Source: an uncultured Bacteroidales bacterium (GTDB lineage: Bacteria; Bacteroidota; Bacteroidia; Bacteroidales; Paludibacteraceae). Taken from it: a stretch of 34,008 bases of DNA. Location: positions 1 to 34,008 of the forward strand of contig CACYKR010000016.1 of assembly GCA_902774995.1 (NCBI GenBank). The letters run 5' to 3'. Shown here piece by piece: positions 7,701-16,088 of the stretch. Below the pieces are notes generated by a model. The model made no database searches. It worked only from the letters and a program-made list of their open reading frames with translations, and had not been told where the DNA came from. The position numbers and the translations under genes were made by a program. Numbering within the stretch: the stretch's first letter is position 1; every line of letters starts with the position of its first letter.

Positions 7701-9340
7701 AAGTGCCTCTCGCGTTTGTCAACCACTGGACTTCCTCGGTGCTGACGGATCTGGACGGAAACGCCACGGGGCATGTGGTAGTAGGAGGAAAGAAAGGACT
7801 GACATACGTGTTGCTGCGCGCTGCGGCGAAGAACGCCTCTTTCTCCCTGCCATGGACCGGCGCACGCTATACGATACCGAACGACACCATCGTGATGGAT
7901 ACTACGGCAATCCTCTTCCCCAACGTCCATCTGACGGATGCCGAGGGGAATGCGCTGGAGATAGACGGCGGGATATACCACAACCAGTTCCGCGATTTCG
8001 CGCTGGATCTGCATGTCGATGCGCATGACGCACTGGTCTTTGATGACGAGGAACCCGGGAAGATGCTGCGCGGACATGTCTATGCGAACGGGCAGGTGGA
8101 TGTTTTCGGATCGGAGAAGGACCTGACGGTGACGGCTGACGCAGTCACATCCCGCAACTCGCGGTTCCGCCTCAGTATAGACAATGTGTCCACGGCGAGC
8201 GAGTCCAACTTCATCCATTTCGTAGAACACCCCTCCGAGAAAGACAGCGTGGAGGAGACCGATCTGGATAATATCGACCATGACCCTTATCAGGCCGCCA
8301 AGGATAAGAACAAAGTCTTCGCGCGCAACGGCCGGTGCCTGCTGCAGTTGGGCATAGAGGTCAATCCGCAGTTGCAGTTCCAGTTAGTGTTAGGGGAGCG
8401 TAACGGCGATATGATCCAGGCGCGGGGAAGCGGTGCGCTCCGTCTGTCCTACGACACGGAGACAGGTGACGTACGGCTGTTGGGTACTTATGACATCGAG
8501 CGCGGTACGCTCTCTTATACCGTGGCGAATGTGATCCGCAAGGAGTTTACGATAGGCGGAGGGTCGTCCATCGTCTTCTCCGGAGACGCTACCAATCCGC
8601 AGCTCAACGTGACTGCCAAATACCGCGTGACGGCCAATCTCAAGGACCTGTTCGGCGACGATGTGGACCAGCTGGCTACGACGCGCACCAATATTCCGGT
8701 GCTGACCTGTCTGCATCTGAACGGTTTGCTGAGCAGCCCCACGCTCTCTTTCAGCCTGGAGTTGCCGATGTCCGACCAGACCATCCAGCAGCAGGTGCGT
8801 CAGGTCATCAATACGGACGAGATGCTGATGAGGCAGGTGATCTACCTGCTGGTCTTCGGACGGTTCTTCACGCCCGAGTATATGTCCAACTCGCAATACG
8901 CCACGCTCAACTCCACCTATTCGCTGCTCTCGTCCACCGTGACGAGTCAGATCAACGCCTGGCTCTCGAAGTTGACGAATATGCTGACGCTCGGAGTAGC
9001 CATCCGTACGGAGGGCGAAGGTGCCGATGCCAGCCAGGAATACGAGGCGCAGTTCCAACTCCAGCCGGTGGACAGACTGATCATCAACGGGAACTTCGGT
9101 TACCGGTATAACGATATATCCAACCAGCCTTTCTTCGGTGATCTGGATGTGGAGGTGCTGCTGACGGATGACGGCAGGTGGCGGCTCAAGGGCTACACCC
9201 ACACCGTAGATAAATACTCCCTCCGCCAGGCCTCGACGATACAGGGATTCGGCTTGATGTGGAAGAAAGATTTCAACTGGCCTTCTACCAAACGCAAGGA
9301 CAAGAAACGGCAGTCCGACAGTACGGAGGAAACCAAATAA
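4748..9340 (+). CDS. tamB: TamB-family translocation and assembly module protein
   Basis: The 1530-aa product is a large envelope-spanning protein of the TamB/AsmA-like group, thought to bridge inner and outer membranes and move phospholipids or assist outer-membrane protein assembly. The N-terminal hydrophobic anchor (about residues 5-27) is followed by a long array of beta-strand repeats with no other domain. The C-terminal DUF490 region (about 1130-1500) contains GTYDIERGTLSYTVANVIRK, IQQQVRQVINTDEMLMRQVI and FFGDLDVEVLLTDDGRWRLK, phrases typical of Bacteroidetes TamB. The last residues are very basic. The ATG directly follows the stop of the hydrolase gene. A good terminator overlaps its stop codon. 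Confidence 0.9.
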   Translation: MKRILYIIAVLSVSLLLVGGMLVAALTSDKVETAAVRLAAEELSRAFGTHATVAAVEYRFPARIAIKGVYIEDRQQDTLLYAGELYAHFRPLSLRHNEIRFSHVRLNDVVANIYRLPDSTWNYSFLLPPSDEKKKESSPLRSLIAVQDVRLNRIRIRYEDLTAELTRAVMDLNHLSAEELDAQIRDWSMRMTKSNSSEVLDVQSVRARMIWNDTLLAFPTLTASLPHSQLDMGGVELRFPDRDTLSLNRSAHEIRFALTFHEATVVPSDLALFVPRIARLNKPVSLNGTVGGTLDSLYFDDIAVRYDKMSLLSGSISAVGLPDLNNPYLRANLTDLQTNATRLQDFLSRLYGRPVRLPEEVHRLGTIRYRGLAEGRLHDLSLHGAFRTALGTITTDGSFRSDSLYEHMTYDARIVGRRFRLGRMIDHAPLASVTLDFSTQGKILNPAEGRTAVYGDIKAHIRQLTYNDYTYSDLHLNGRYGPNRYEGRFGIHDPHLAMDFDGVVNLQDVNPEMNFNLRCSHFDTEPLHSGDSKHQTPLRTSFSLAVDMNGSEADRMSGYLVLDSLFVATRQDSILMKQLTLLASGEVGHKKSFTLRSDYLSAQLDGIFRYKDIVPAFQAMLYHYLPSAVPAPRSAWLPVSFNLRADGQRLRDIQRLYTAPVTLSDHPSFFAETRIEAGEEPMINMRFFAPGVRAGGTPLHDLTLTLNTIDTLRHGDGSGLALSVSGEAMQMHTVVSMLAFRDTLLTHITLRQQAAMDELLPEGWRELSPRELQRALSSDLTFRERQRALLAAQRAGNYGGDIRSVTRFMRYNHRPLIDFHLMPSTLLLKDSVYTLSESRVTYCAADTTVAVDHFSFEGGGQHLRIHGLASRHADDTLEVDLQKINAAYVVPFILPVQTIMFNGLLSGAAKVNNVLSRPQIETQIHIDSMGLNNTLFGDAEVNLSITDSLAFHADVQGDKHRVVALDGKALFDGSGVWELDMQADEVPLAFVNHWTSSVLTDLDGNATGHVVVGGKKGLTYVLLRAAAKNASFSLPWTGARYTIPNDTIVMDTTAILFPNVHLTDAEGNALEIDGGIYHNQFRDFALDLHVDAHDALVFDDEEPGKMLRGHVYANGQVDVFGSEKDLTVTADAVTSRNSRFRLSIDNVSTASESNFIHFVEHPSEKDSVEETDLDNIDHDPYQAAKDKNKVFARNGRCLLQLGIEVNPQLQFQLVLGERNGDMIQARGSGALRLSYDTETGDVRLLGTYDIERGTLSYTVANVIRKEFTIGGGSSIVFSGDATNPQLNVTAKYRVTANLKDLFGDDVDQLATTRTNIPVLTCLHLNGLLSSPTLSFSLELPMSDQTIQQQVRQVINTDEMLMRQVIYLLVFGRFFTPEYMSNSQYATLNSTYSLLSSTVTSQINAWLSKLTNMLTLGVAIRTEGEGADASQEYEAQFQLQPVDRLIINGNFGYRYNDISNQPFFGDLDVEVLLTDDGRWRLKGYTHTVDKYSLRQASTIQGFGLMWKKDFNWPSTKRKDKKRQSDSTEETK

Positions 9341-9369
9341 AAGCAGCATCCGGAAGGACGCTGCTTTTT
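9339..9369. terminator. Bidirectional terminator between tamB and pnp
   Basis: AAAAGCAGC (9339-9347) and GCTGCTTTT (9360-9368) form a 9-bp stem; TCC/GGA inside extends it, closing on a GGAA tetraloop. It begins within the tamB stop codon and has a T-run on the plus strand. On the minus strand it ends TTTTATTT and can serve pnp too. Confidence 0.85.
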
Positions 9370-9371
9370 CA

Positions 9372-9400
9372 TATCGGCCATACATGGCCGATGGCCGATA
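9372..9400. repeat. 10-bp inverted repeat after pnp
   Basis: TATCGGCCAT (9372-9381) is the exact reverse complement of ATGGCCGATA (9391-9400), with a 9-nt spacer that itself contains ATGGCCG. It lies 5 nt past the pnp stop codon. There is no T-tract, so it may be a 3'-end stabilising hairpin ahead of the terminator at 9339-9369. Confidence 0.6.
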
Positions 9401-9405
9401 GTTGT

Positions 9406-11664
9406 TTAGTGGTGCTCGGGACGCGGTCCGCGACGCTCAGGACGGGGACCTCTGTCAAGGCGTGCGCCGTCACGGTCGCCGCGCGGTGCGCGGGCAGGAC
9501 GCTCCGGCTCTACGTAGCCTTCCGGTTTCTCCTTCAGCGCACGTGCGCTGAGACGGAACTTACCGGTCTTCGGGTCAATCTCCAGCAGTTTGATGCGGAT
9601 ATGGTCGCCTTCTTTGATTCCGGTCTCTTCCATCGTCTCGTACCGTTTCCAGTCAATCTCGCTGATATGCAGCAGACCTTCCTTGCCCGGCATGAACTCT
9701 ACGAAGCAGCCGTACGGCATGAGGCTCTTGACAACCGAGTCGTACTCTTCGCCTACTTCCGGCAACGCAACGATAGCCTTGATCTTCGCGATAGCGGCTG
9801 CCATCTGCTCGCCGTTGTTGGATGCTACCTCAACCTTGCCGCCCTTCTCGTCTTCGTCGATGGAGATGACAGCGCCGGTCTCTGCCTGGATACCCTGGAT
9901 AATCTTACCGCCCGGGCCAATGACAGCACCGATCATATCTTTCGGGATATAGAAGGAAGTGATACGCGGAGCGTGCGGCTTGAGATCAGCACGCGGAGCC
10001 GGCATGCAAGCCAGAATCTTGTCGAGGATGTACATACGTGCCTCATGCGCCTGTGCGAGCGCGTTCTCCAGAATCTCGTAGCTCAGTCCGTCCACTTTGA
10101 TATCCATCTGGCAAGCCGTCAGACCGTCCTTGGTACCGGTGGTCTTGAAGTCCATGTCGCCCAGGTGGTCCTCGTCACCGAGAATATCGGAAAGGATAGC
10201 GTAGTTTTTACCCTGGTTCTCGGAGATAAGTCCCATGGCGATGCCGGAAACGGGTTTCTTCATCGGCACACCGGCATCCATCAGAGCAAGCGTTCCGGCG
10301 CAGACGGTAGCCATAGAGCTGGAACCGTTCGACTCCAAAATATCACTTACTACACGTACGGTATAAGGAAAATCTTCCGGAATCATGTTCTTCAGTGCAC
10401 GGCAAGCGAGGTTACCGTGACCGATCTCACGACGGCCTACGCCACGTTGTGCCTTTGCCTCGCCGGTTGAGAACGGCGGGAAGTTATAATGGAGCAGGAA
10501 CTTGTCCGTGCCTTGAATCAGCGCCTCGTCCACGATTTTCTCGTCACGGCTGGTGCCGAGGGTCACAGTCGAGAGCGACTGAGTCTCACCGCGGGTGAAG
10601 ATAGAGGATCCGTGAGGGCCGGGCAGGTAACCTACCTCACACCAGATAGGACGGATCTCGGTGGTCGCCGGATCATCGAGACACAAACCCTCGTCGAGTA
10701 CGGCGCGGCGCATCGCCTCTTTCTCTACATCGTGGTAGTAACGGTCAACCAGTGCTGCCACCTCGTCAATATCAATGCCGAGCGCCTCTGCGCGGGCAGC
10801 CATGTAATCGGCTTTGTCGGTCTTGAAGTCCTCGCAGATCTGGCTGAACATAGCCTCGCGGTGGTGCTTGTCGGTGTCGGCTGCGGTAGCCTGTGCATAA
10901 GCGCGGGCGTAGGAGTAGTCGTGTACGGCCTGCTTCAGCTCGTCGTCGTTCACCTCGTGGCAGTACTCACGTTTGGTCTCCTTGCCGTAAGCCTTCATCA
11001 TCTCGTTGATAGCCAGACACTGCGGCTTGATAGCCTCGTGTGCTGCCTTGATAGCCTCCAGCATAACGCTCTCCGGCACTTCCTTCATCTCGCCTTCCAC
11101 CATCATGATGTTGTCATACGTGGCAGCTACCATCAGCTCAAGGTCGGCGTGCTCGCACTGCTCGAAGGTAGGGTTGATAACCATCTTGCCATCTACGCGT
11201 GCCACGCGAACCTCACTCACCGGACCCTCGAACGGGATGTCGGAGCAAGCGAGAGCCGCACCGGCTGCGAGACCGGCGATAGACTCCGGCATATCAATGC
11301 CGTCCGCCGAATACATCGTGACGTTGACAAACGTCTCTGCGTGATAGTTGGATGGGAAGAGGGGACGAAGGGCGCGGTCGATCAGACGCGCAATCAGGAT
11401 CTCGTAATCCGATGCTTTGCCTTCGCGGCGGGTAAAACCGCCCGGGAAGCGTCCTGCGGACGCAAATTTCTCTTTGTACTCTACGGTAAGCGGCATGAAA
11501 TCTGTGCCGGGAACCGCATCTTTGGCGGAGCAGACAGTGGCGAGAATCATCGTGTTGCCGAGAGTCGCCATCACAGCGCCATCGGCTTGTTTAGCCAGTT
11601 TGCCTGTCTCCAGTTTGATCACTCGTCCGTCAGGAAGGGCAATCTCTTTGGTAACAATATTCAT
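9406..11664 (-). CDS. pnp: Polyribonucleotide nucleotidyltransferase (PNPase)
   Basis: PNPase degrades RNA 3' to 5' with phosphate and can add tails in reverse; it works in the RNA degradosome and in sRNA turnover. The 752-aa product has the usual order: first RNase PH domain ([18 protein letters not shown], about 70-87), a helical domain, a second RNase PH domain ([24 protein letters not shown]), a KH domain with [17 protein letters not shown], and an S1 domain with [12 protein letters not shown]. The tail is an Arg/Pro/Gly-rich disordered stretch ending PEHH. The frame opens one codon earlier at a TTG (11667); ATG at 11664 gives the standard MNIVTKEI. Transcription starts about 75 nt upstream. 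Confidence 0.97.
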   Translation of the reverse strand: MNIVTKEIALPDGRVIKLETGKLAKQADGAVMATLGNTMILATVCSAKDAVPGTDFMPLTVEYKEKFASAGRFPGGFTRREGKASDYEILIARLIDRALRPLFPSNYHAETFVNVTMYSADGIDMPESIAGLAAGAALACSDIPFEGPVSEVRVARVDGKMVINPTFEQCEHADLELMVAATYDNIMMVEGEMKEVPESVMLEAIKAAHEAIKPQCLAINEMMKAYGKETKREYCHEVNDDELKQAVHDYSYARAYAQATAADTDKHHREAMFSQICEDFKTDKADYMAARAEALGIDIDEVAALVDRYYHDVEKEAMRRAVLDEGLCLDDPATTEIRPIWCEVGYLPGPHGSSIFTRGETQSLSTVTLGTSRDEKIVDEALIQGTDKFLLHYNFPPFSTGEAKAQRGVGRREIGHGNLACRALKNMIPEDFPYTVRVVSDILESNGSSSMATVCAGTLALMDAGVPMKKPVSGIAMGLISENQGKNYAILSDILGDEDHLGDMDFKTTGTKDGLTACQMDIKVDGLSYEILENALAQAHEARMYILDKILACMPAPRADLKPHAPRITSFYIPKDMIGAVIGPGGKIIQGIQAETGAVISIDEDEKGGKVEVASNNGEQMAAAIAKIKAIVALPEVGEEYDSVVKSLMPYGCFVEFMPGKEGLLHISEIDWKRYETMEETGIKEGDHIRIKLLEIDPKTGKFRLSARALKEKPEGYVEPERPARAPRGDRDGARLDRGPRPERRGPRPEHH

Positions 11665-11731
11665 CAAAAAAAATCTATTTATGGCCGCCGTTTGCGACCG
11701 GTTAATTTATTTAGACCTACAAAAAGTCATG

Positions 11732-11762
11732 CAAAGGTACTACATTTTTTTCAATTACACAA
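11732..11762 (-). promoter_or_regulatory. pnp promoter
   Basis: On the minus strand TTG (11760-11762), 20 nt, then TACCTTTG (11732-11739). The predicted leader is roughly 60 nt. Many bacteria autoregulate pnp through leader hairpins cut by RNase III; I see no strong hairpin here. Confidence 0.75.
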
Positions 11763-11804
11763 GATAAAAATGCAAAATTCAATAAAAAACAGCGAAAACA
11801 GCCC

Positions 11805-12866
11805 TTATAACAGTACAATTTCTACCCTTCTGTTCATTTGCCGGTTCTCTTCCGAGGTGTTGGGTAGTATCGGGTCGCGCTCTCCGCGTCCCTCAATCTC
11901 GATGCGTCCGGGGTCGATGCCGCGGTTGATCATAGCCTGGCGTACCTCTTTGCACCGTCCCTCGGAGAGAGACTGGTTGGAGCGGTCGGAACCGATGTTG
12001 TCGGTGTGCCCTACGATGCGGATATGCTGACGGGGACGCGAGAGCAGGAACTGGTACAGCTCCGCTAAGGCAGGCTCCGAGGTATCCAGAATGCGCGTCT
12101 TGCCCGTCGCAAAATAGATATCGCGGAGCACGAAGGATTTGACCTCCCGAGGTACCATCACGATGCCTTTGAAGCGCTCTGGGGCGGTAATCGTGTCGTG
12201 GAAAGGAAAATAATTGATGGCGGTAGCATCAACGGTATAGTACGGAATACGGTCGTCCAGCAGCACCGCCAGTAGCGAGTGGATGCTGTCGGAGGTCGTC
12301 TGCAGAACGGTATGGCGGCTTGCGTCACGGATAATGACATTCGCCGAGACAGGGCGCTCGGAGAGCGAGTCGGTAACAGTGAACGTCAGTCGGGTTTCGG
12401 GGTATAGGGCAATGGCAATGCTGTCTTCGTCAGCCCTGTGGTCGATCCATACAGTGTCGGGCGGAAGATAACCGATACGCGAGGCGCGAGCCCAGTATTG
12501 TCCCGGGGGGAGAGGTTTGGCTATGCGTGCCCGTTTGGAATCGGTGGGTTTGTTGAGTTTCGGCTTTTTGTTAGGCCGTGCATGGCTGTCCTGCAGGGTG
12601 ATATGCGTGCCGGGGAGTTTCTCTCCTGTCTTGAGGTCAAAGGAGTAGATATAGAGCATCGGCTTGCCTTCCTTGATGCGTTTTTTCTTTGCCGCTTTGG
12701 CTTTGGCTGCCCGTTTTTTCTCCGCCTTGCGTTTGGCAGCCGCACGCTTGCGGAGCTGTATCTCTTTCGCTTTGGCCCGTTTCTGAGCCGGCGTCATGGC
12801 GTAGCTCTCACCCCCTCCTATACACAAGGAGAGCAACAACAGCCATATGATCCATTTCAGTCTCAT
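11805..12866 (-). CDS. OmpA-family protein with a highly basic N-terminal segment
   Basis: The 353-aa product has a signal peptide (about 1-23), then a strikingly basic Lys/Arg/Ala segment (about 26-66). A middle beta-rich region (about 70-235) resembles carboxypeptidase-regulatory/PEGA-like modules. The C-terminal OmpA peptidoglycan-binding domain spans about 243-353. The OmpA motif is clear: IRIVGHTDNIGSDRSNQSLS (about 282-301) and ENRQMNRRVEI near the end. It probably sits in the periplasm or outer membrane and grips peptidoglycan. It begins just after the hairpin following the tRNA and has no promoter of its own that I can find, so read-through from 14836-14867 is likely. The role of the basic segment is unknown. 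Confidence 0.85.
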   Translation of the reverse strand: MRLKWIIWLLLLSLCIGGGESYAMTPAQKRAKAKEIQLRKRAAAKRKAEKKRAAKAKAAKKKRIKEGKPMLYIYSFDLKTGEKLPGTHITLQDSHARPNKKPKLNKPTDSKRARIAKPLPPGQYWARASRIGYLPPDTVWIDHRADEDSIAIALYPETRLTFTVTDSLSERPVSANVIIRDASRHTVLQTTSDSIHSLLAVLLDDRIPYYTVDATAINYFPFHDTITAPERFKGIVMVPREVKSFVLRDIYFATGKTRILDTSEPALAELYQFLLSRPRQHIRIVGHTDNIGSDRSNQSLSEGRCKEVRQAMINRGIDPGRIEIEGRGERDPILPNTSEENRQMNRRVEIVLL

Positions 12867-12875
12867 TCTTATAAG

Positions 12876-12908
12876 ACAGGAGGATAGTCGTCGGGACTAT
12901 CCTCCTGT
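12876..12908 (-). terminator. Perfect 14-bp hairpin 3' of the tRNA
   Basis: ACAGGAGGATAGTC (12876-12889) and GACTATCCTCCTGT (12895-12908) pair perfectly around a 5-nt loop. On the minus strand the stem begins one base after the tRNA discriminator and is followed by CTTATAAG, a weak U-tail. It may terminate, guide 3' processing of the tRNA, or separate the tRNA from the OmpA message. Confidence 0.7.
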
Positions 12909-12909
12909 G

Positions 12910-12984
12910 TGGTCCCACTTGGGCTTGAACCAAGGACCCCCTGATTATGAGTCAGGTGCTACTAACCAACTGAGCTATGGGACC
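12910..12984 (-). tRNA. tRNA with CAU anticodon (elongator Met or Ile2)
   Basis: The minus strand folds as a tRNA: acceptor GGTCCCA/TGGGACC with discriminator A, anticodon arm CCTGA-CTCATAA-TCAGG (anticodon CAT, 12947-12949), and T arm CTTGG-TTCAAGC-CCAAG. The 3' CCA is not encoded. The D arm reads GCTC...TAGC with an extra T compared with the common GAGC, giving either a bulge or a C13-U22 mismatch. A CAU anticodon can mean elongator Met or Ile2 (lysidine-modified by TilS); sequence alone does not decide. It is embedded between two OmpA genes with only 25 nt upstream, so it is probably cut from their transcript. Confidence 0.93.
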
Positions 12985-13009
12985 TCCTCGCGTGTTACCC
13001 GCGATGATA

Positions 13010-14794
13010 TTAGTATGTCTTGTTACGGTTCTTGCGTGCGGTAAGACCGTACAGACGCAAGCACTCGTTCATCGTGATCTTCAATTCCTCCTGGGTCAAC
13101 TCCGGGATGATGAGCTGCGTACCTTCCTGCAAGTTGTTCGGAGTGGCCAGTCTGTCGTTGTTGGCCATGTAGATATATACCCAGCACTGGGTGTTGTTGT
13201 AATATTTACGGGCTAACTTGGACAGCGTGGTTCCTTTTTCCACCGTTACGGTATCGCTTGTGCGGTTTTTATACTGCGCCGTGAGATCTTCTATCTTGCG
13301 AGCCGACTCGGCCAGCGAAACCGTCTCTACGTCCTCACCTATCAAAGCCTCCAGACGCGGAGTGCGGATGGTATTCTCCTTATTATAGACAACCGGTTTG
13401 CTGTCGTCCGTGTTACGGTTCGAGTTCTTGTCATCCAGCTCCAGTTTCATTAACTCGAAGGTCTCTTTGTCCACCAGGTGGATGGATACACGGCGGTTCG
13501 GACCGAAGGACTTGTCTGACTTACGTGCGGCAATCTTGCCTACGCCGGCGTTATAGATATGCTCGGCAGGGATGCCGTATTCTTCCGCTAACTCGTTGTG
13601 TACATTGTTCGAACGGCGGTCGCCCAGATCGTAGTTATGCGCTTTGGAACCGGTGTTGTCGCAATAACCGATTACGACGGCATAAAGTGTCGGATCCTCC
13701 TCCATCGCCATTGCGGCCTCCTGGATTGTGGTCTGAGCGTCCTGACGGAGTTCATCCTTGTCGTTGTCGAAATAGACGTTATAGATACGCGGCTGTTTCT
13801 TCTCGCGGATGATCTCGCGGATAATAATCGAGTCATGACGGATGATTACGGTGTCATGCGCCGGTGCCATCATATTGGTTGCCGGCTGGGCATCCTCGCC
13901 TGCAGCTAACAATTTGTCGAACTCGGAATAAGAAGGCATGTTACGCGGGTGCGATTTCTTTACCGCCTCCAGCTTGAAACGCATGTTCAGCGTTACGTCA
14001 AAGATACCGTCGTTATTTTTGGAAGCATAGGACGAACTGCTCTGTTTATGATAGCCACGACCGTCCATGTAATCGCGCGTAAAATAACTATAGTTCGCGC
14101 GTACGCCCAACGCGAGGGTTCGGTTGAGGTTGAACTCCAGATTGACGCCGGCCTGTAAGTACCCTAACATCTGGTATTTTTTATCTCGGTCGGGACCTAA
14201 CTCTCCGTCTGCATTGATGTATCCGGTAGTGTTTCCTCGTCCGTGGGTCTCGTTGATCATCTGTCCTTTCTGAGCATCATAGTACATGTCATCCATGTAA
14301 TATTTCGCGCGTTTGTAGAACGCCATACCTCCACCTACATACGGGAGAATAGAAACGATTTTCTTATGCGCACGGGGGAACATCAGGTTAATAAGATCCA
14401 GAGACAGGTAAGCACCGGCTTTGTGCATATGACCGGTCAGCAGCGTGTCGGCAGCATTCTTGGCACCGGTGACGTTATACATGTCGTACATATACTCGAT
14501 ACCGATATTCCAAATCGGGGTGAAGTTATATTCCACTCCCAAACCTACTGACGGGATAGCTACCGTATGTTTCATTTCGGAAGTGAAGTCTCCGTCGAAT
14601 GCACTGAAACCGATATGCGGGATGATGGACCAATGGGCAATCTCCGGCTTGACGCCTTTCTCGTTCTGTTCCAGTTTGTAGGGGTGAACGCCTTTGAGGG
14701 AGTCTGTCGTCTGCGGTTGCACGGCCTCTTCGCTCTGCGCCATCATAGCCGCAGAGAAGCAGACAAGCAATCCTATCAATAAACCTTTTTTCAT
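13010..14794 (-). CDS. OmpA-family outer-membrane protein with C-terminal LysM domain
   Basis: The 594-aa product has a signal peptide (about 1-20, ending MMAQ), an N-terminal beta-barrel-like region (about 50-275; alternating strands such as VGLGVEYNFTPIWNIGIEYM) and a linker. An OmpA peptidoglycan-binding domain follows (about 336-442; VYFDNDKDELR, VVIGYCDNTGSKAHNYDLGD, GPNRRVSIHLV), then a LysM-like domain (about 514-566; TVEKGTTLSKLARKYYNNTQ). It probably anchors the outer membrane to the cell wall. The OmpA motif has GYCDNTG where many have GHTDNTG. A strong promoter lies 42 nt upstream. The tRNA follows 25 nt after its stop codon. Confidence 0.9.
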   Translation of the reverse strand: MKKGLLIGLLVCFSAAMMAQSEEAVQPQTTDSLKGVHPYKLEQNEKGVKPEIAHWSIIPHIGFSAFDGDFTSEMKHTVAIPSVGLGVEYNFTPIWNIGIEYMYDMYNVTGAKNAADTLLTGHMHKAGAYLSLDLINLMFPRAHKKIVSILPYVGGGMAFYKRAKYYMDDMYYDAQKGQMINETHGRGNTTGYINADGELGPDRDKKYQMLGYLQAGVNLEFNLNRTLALGVRANYSYFTRDYMDGRGYHKQSSSSYASKNNDGIFDVTLNMRFKLEAVKKSHPRNMPSYSEFDKLLAAGEDAQPATNMMAPAHDTVIIRHDSIIIREIIREKKQPRIYNVYFDNDKDELRQDAQTTIQEAAMAMEEDPTLYAVVIGYCDNTGSKAHNYDLGDRRSNNVHNELAEEYGIPAEHIYNAGVGKIAARKSDKSFGPNRRVSIHLVDKETFELMKLELDDKNSNRNTDDSKPVVYNKENTIRTPRLEALIGEDVETVSLAESARKIEDLTAQYKNRTSDTVTVEKGTTLSKLARKYYNNTQCWVYIYMANNDRLATPNNLQEGTQLIIPELTQEELKITMNECLRLYGLTARKNRNKTY

Positions 14795-14835
14795 AAGAAA
14801 AAGAGTTATTTGTTAACAAATTCACAATTCGGGTG

Positions 14836-14867
14836 CAAAGGTACAACTTTTTTTTGAATTAACCAAA
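14836..14867 (-). promoter_or_regulatory. Promoter of the OmpA-LysM / tRNA / OmpA block
   Basis: On the minus strand TTTG (14864-14867), 20 nt, then TACCTTTG (14836-14843). It faces away from the pta promoter 37 nt further on, separated by an A-rich stretch. Confidence 0.75.
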
Positions 14868-14903
14868 TTTTTGGGCAAAAAAAAATATTTTTTATATCAA
14901 GTA

Positions 14904-14934
14904 TTGCATATATGTTTTTTTTTTCGTACCTTTG
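14904..14934 (+). promoter_or_regulatory. Promoter of the pta-ackA operon
   Basis: TTG (14904-14906), 20 nt including a run of ten T, then TACCTTTG (14927-14934). The leader is about 60 nt and begins with a 7-bp hairpin, ATACTAT (14944-14950) / ATAGTAT (14954-14960). Confidence 0.75.
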
Positions 14935-15003
14935 CACCGTGTAATACTATGCTATAGTATAATACAATTGAAGGAGCAAAAGAATCATTAAAATATATTA
15001 TCT

Positions 15004-16002
15004 ATGGACATTTTAAATCAAATGATTGCGCGTGCGAAGGCGAATCCTCAGCGCATTGTGTTGCCGGAAGGTGACGAACCGAGAACATTAGAGGCTGCTA
15101 ATATCCTGTTGAGAGACAAGATTGCGCAGCTTATTTTGATTGGTGACCCCGAGAAAATCAAGGGTATGGCCGCCGAGAAGGGATATGAGCACATCTGCGA
15201 AGCCAAGATCGTGGATCCGATTCACGACCCGAAGATGCCGGAGTACGCGAAGCTGCTGTTCGAGCTGCGCAAGGCGAAAGGCATGACGGAGGAAGAGGCG
15301 GCGAAGAAAGCACAGGACCCGCTGTACTTAGGCTGTCTGATGATCAAGGCCGGCGACGCAGACGGCGAGTTAGCCGGTGCCCGTGGCACGACGGCAGACA
15401 CCATCCGTCCGGCTTTCCAGATACTGAAGACCAAACCGGGCTGCTCCATCGTCAGTGGTGCGTTCCTGATGTTTACTCCTGCCAAGCAGTTGGGCGAGAA
15501 CGGTTTCCTGCTGTTCGCCGACTGCGCCGTCAACCCCAATCCGGATGCGAAACAGCTGGCGGAGATCGCCCTCTCGACGGCGGAGACCGCCCGTGCCATC
15601 GCAGGCATCGAGCCGCGCGTAGCAATGCTTTCGTTCTCTACCAAAGGCAGCGCCAAACATGAGCTGGTTGACAAAGTAGCCGAGGCGACAAAACTCGCCA
15701 AAGAGATGGCTCCGGAGCTGGCACTCGACGGCGAGCTGCAAGCAGACGCAGCGCTGGTAGAGAGCGTAGCGAAGACCAAGGCTCCGGGCAGCCCTGTAGC
15801 CGGCAAGGCAAACGTACTCGTATTCCCGGACCTGCAGGCTGGCAACATCGGCTACAAACTCGTGGAGCGTTTCAGCGGCGCAGATGACGTAGGCCCGATT
15901 CTCCAGGGTATCGCCGCTCCGGTGAACGACCTGAGCCGCGGATGCAAAGTGCAAGACATCGTTCAAATGGTAGTTATCACTGCCAACCAAGCTATTAAGT
16001 AA
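15004..16002 (+). CDS. pta: Phosphate acetyltransferase
   Basis: Pta converts acetyl-CoA and phosphate to acetyl phosphate, the first step of ATP-yielding acetate formation. The 332-aa protein is the short, single-domain (PTA_PTB) form. Visible family segments include RIVLPEGDEPRTLEAANIL (about 18-36), GARGTTADTIRPAFQILKTK (about 125-144), MLSFSTKGSAKH (about 204-215) and VLVFPDLQAGNIGYKLVERF (about 273-292). It is followed 86 nt later by ackA. Codon use is GC-rich, like that of other highly expressed genes here. Start ATG at 15004 gives MDILNQMIARAK, normal for the family. Confidence 0.96.
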   Translation: MDILNQMIARAKANPQRIVLPEGDEPRTLEAANILLRDKIAQLILIGDPEKIKGMAAEKGYEHICEAKIVDPIHDPKMPEYAKLLFELRKAKGMTEEEAAKKAQDPLYLGCLMIKAGDADGELAGARGTTADTIRPAFQILKTKPGCSIVSGAFLMFTPAKQLGENGFLLFADCAVNPNPDAKQLAEIALSTAETARAIAGIEPRVAMLSFSTKGSAKHELVDKVAEATKLAKEMAPELALDGELQADAALVESVAKTKAPGSPVAGKANVLVFPDLQAGNIGYKLVERFSGADDVGPILQGIAAPVNDLSRGCKVQDIVQMVVITANQAIK

Positions 16003-16021
16003 TACATGAAGGTTCGTGCAA

Positions 16022-16052
16022 GTCGAGTGTAAGCTCGCTTACGCTACTCGAC
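16022..16052 (+). other. pta-ackA intercistronic hairpin
   Basis: GTCGAGT (16022-16028) pairs with ACTCGAC (16046-16052). Inside it GTAAGC (16029-16034) pairs with GCTTAC (16037-16042). No T-tract follows, so it may shape transcript stability between pta and ackA rather than terminate. A second, purely A-T stem (16069-16076 / 16081-16088) ends exactly at the ackA start codon. Confidence 0.6.
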
Positions 16053-16088
16053 GTAGCCGAAGCTCCAAAATTTTAATTCATTAAAATT

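Noticed and set aside
4658..9385. Long antisense ORFs opposite tamB (for example 4658-5896 and 8390-9385)
   Set aside because: They are frame shadows of a GC-rich coding strand, with Arg/Gln/His-rich low-quality translations.
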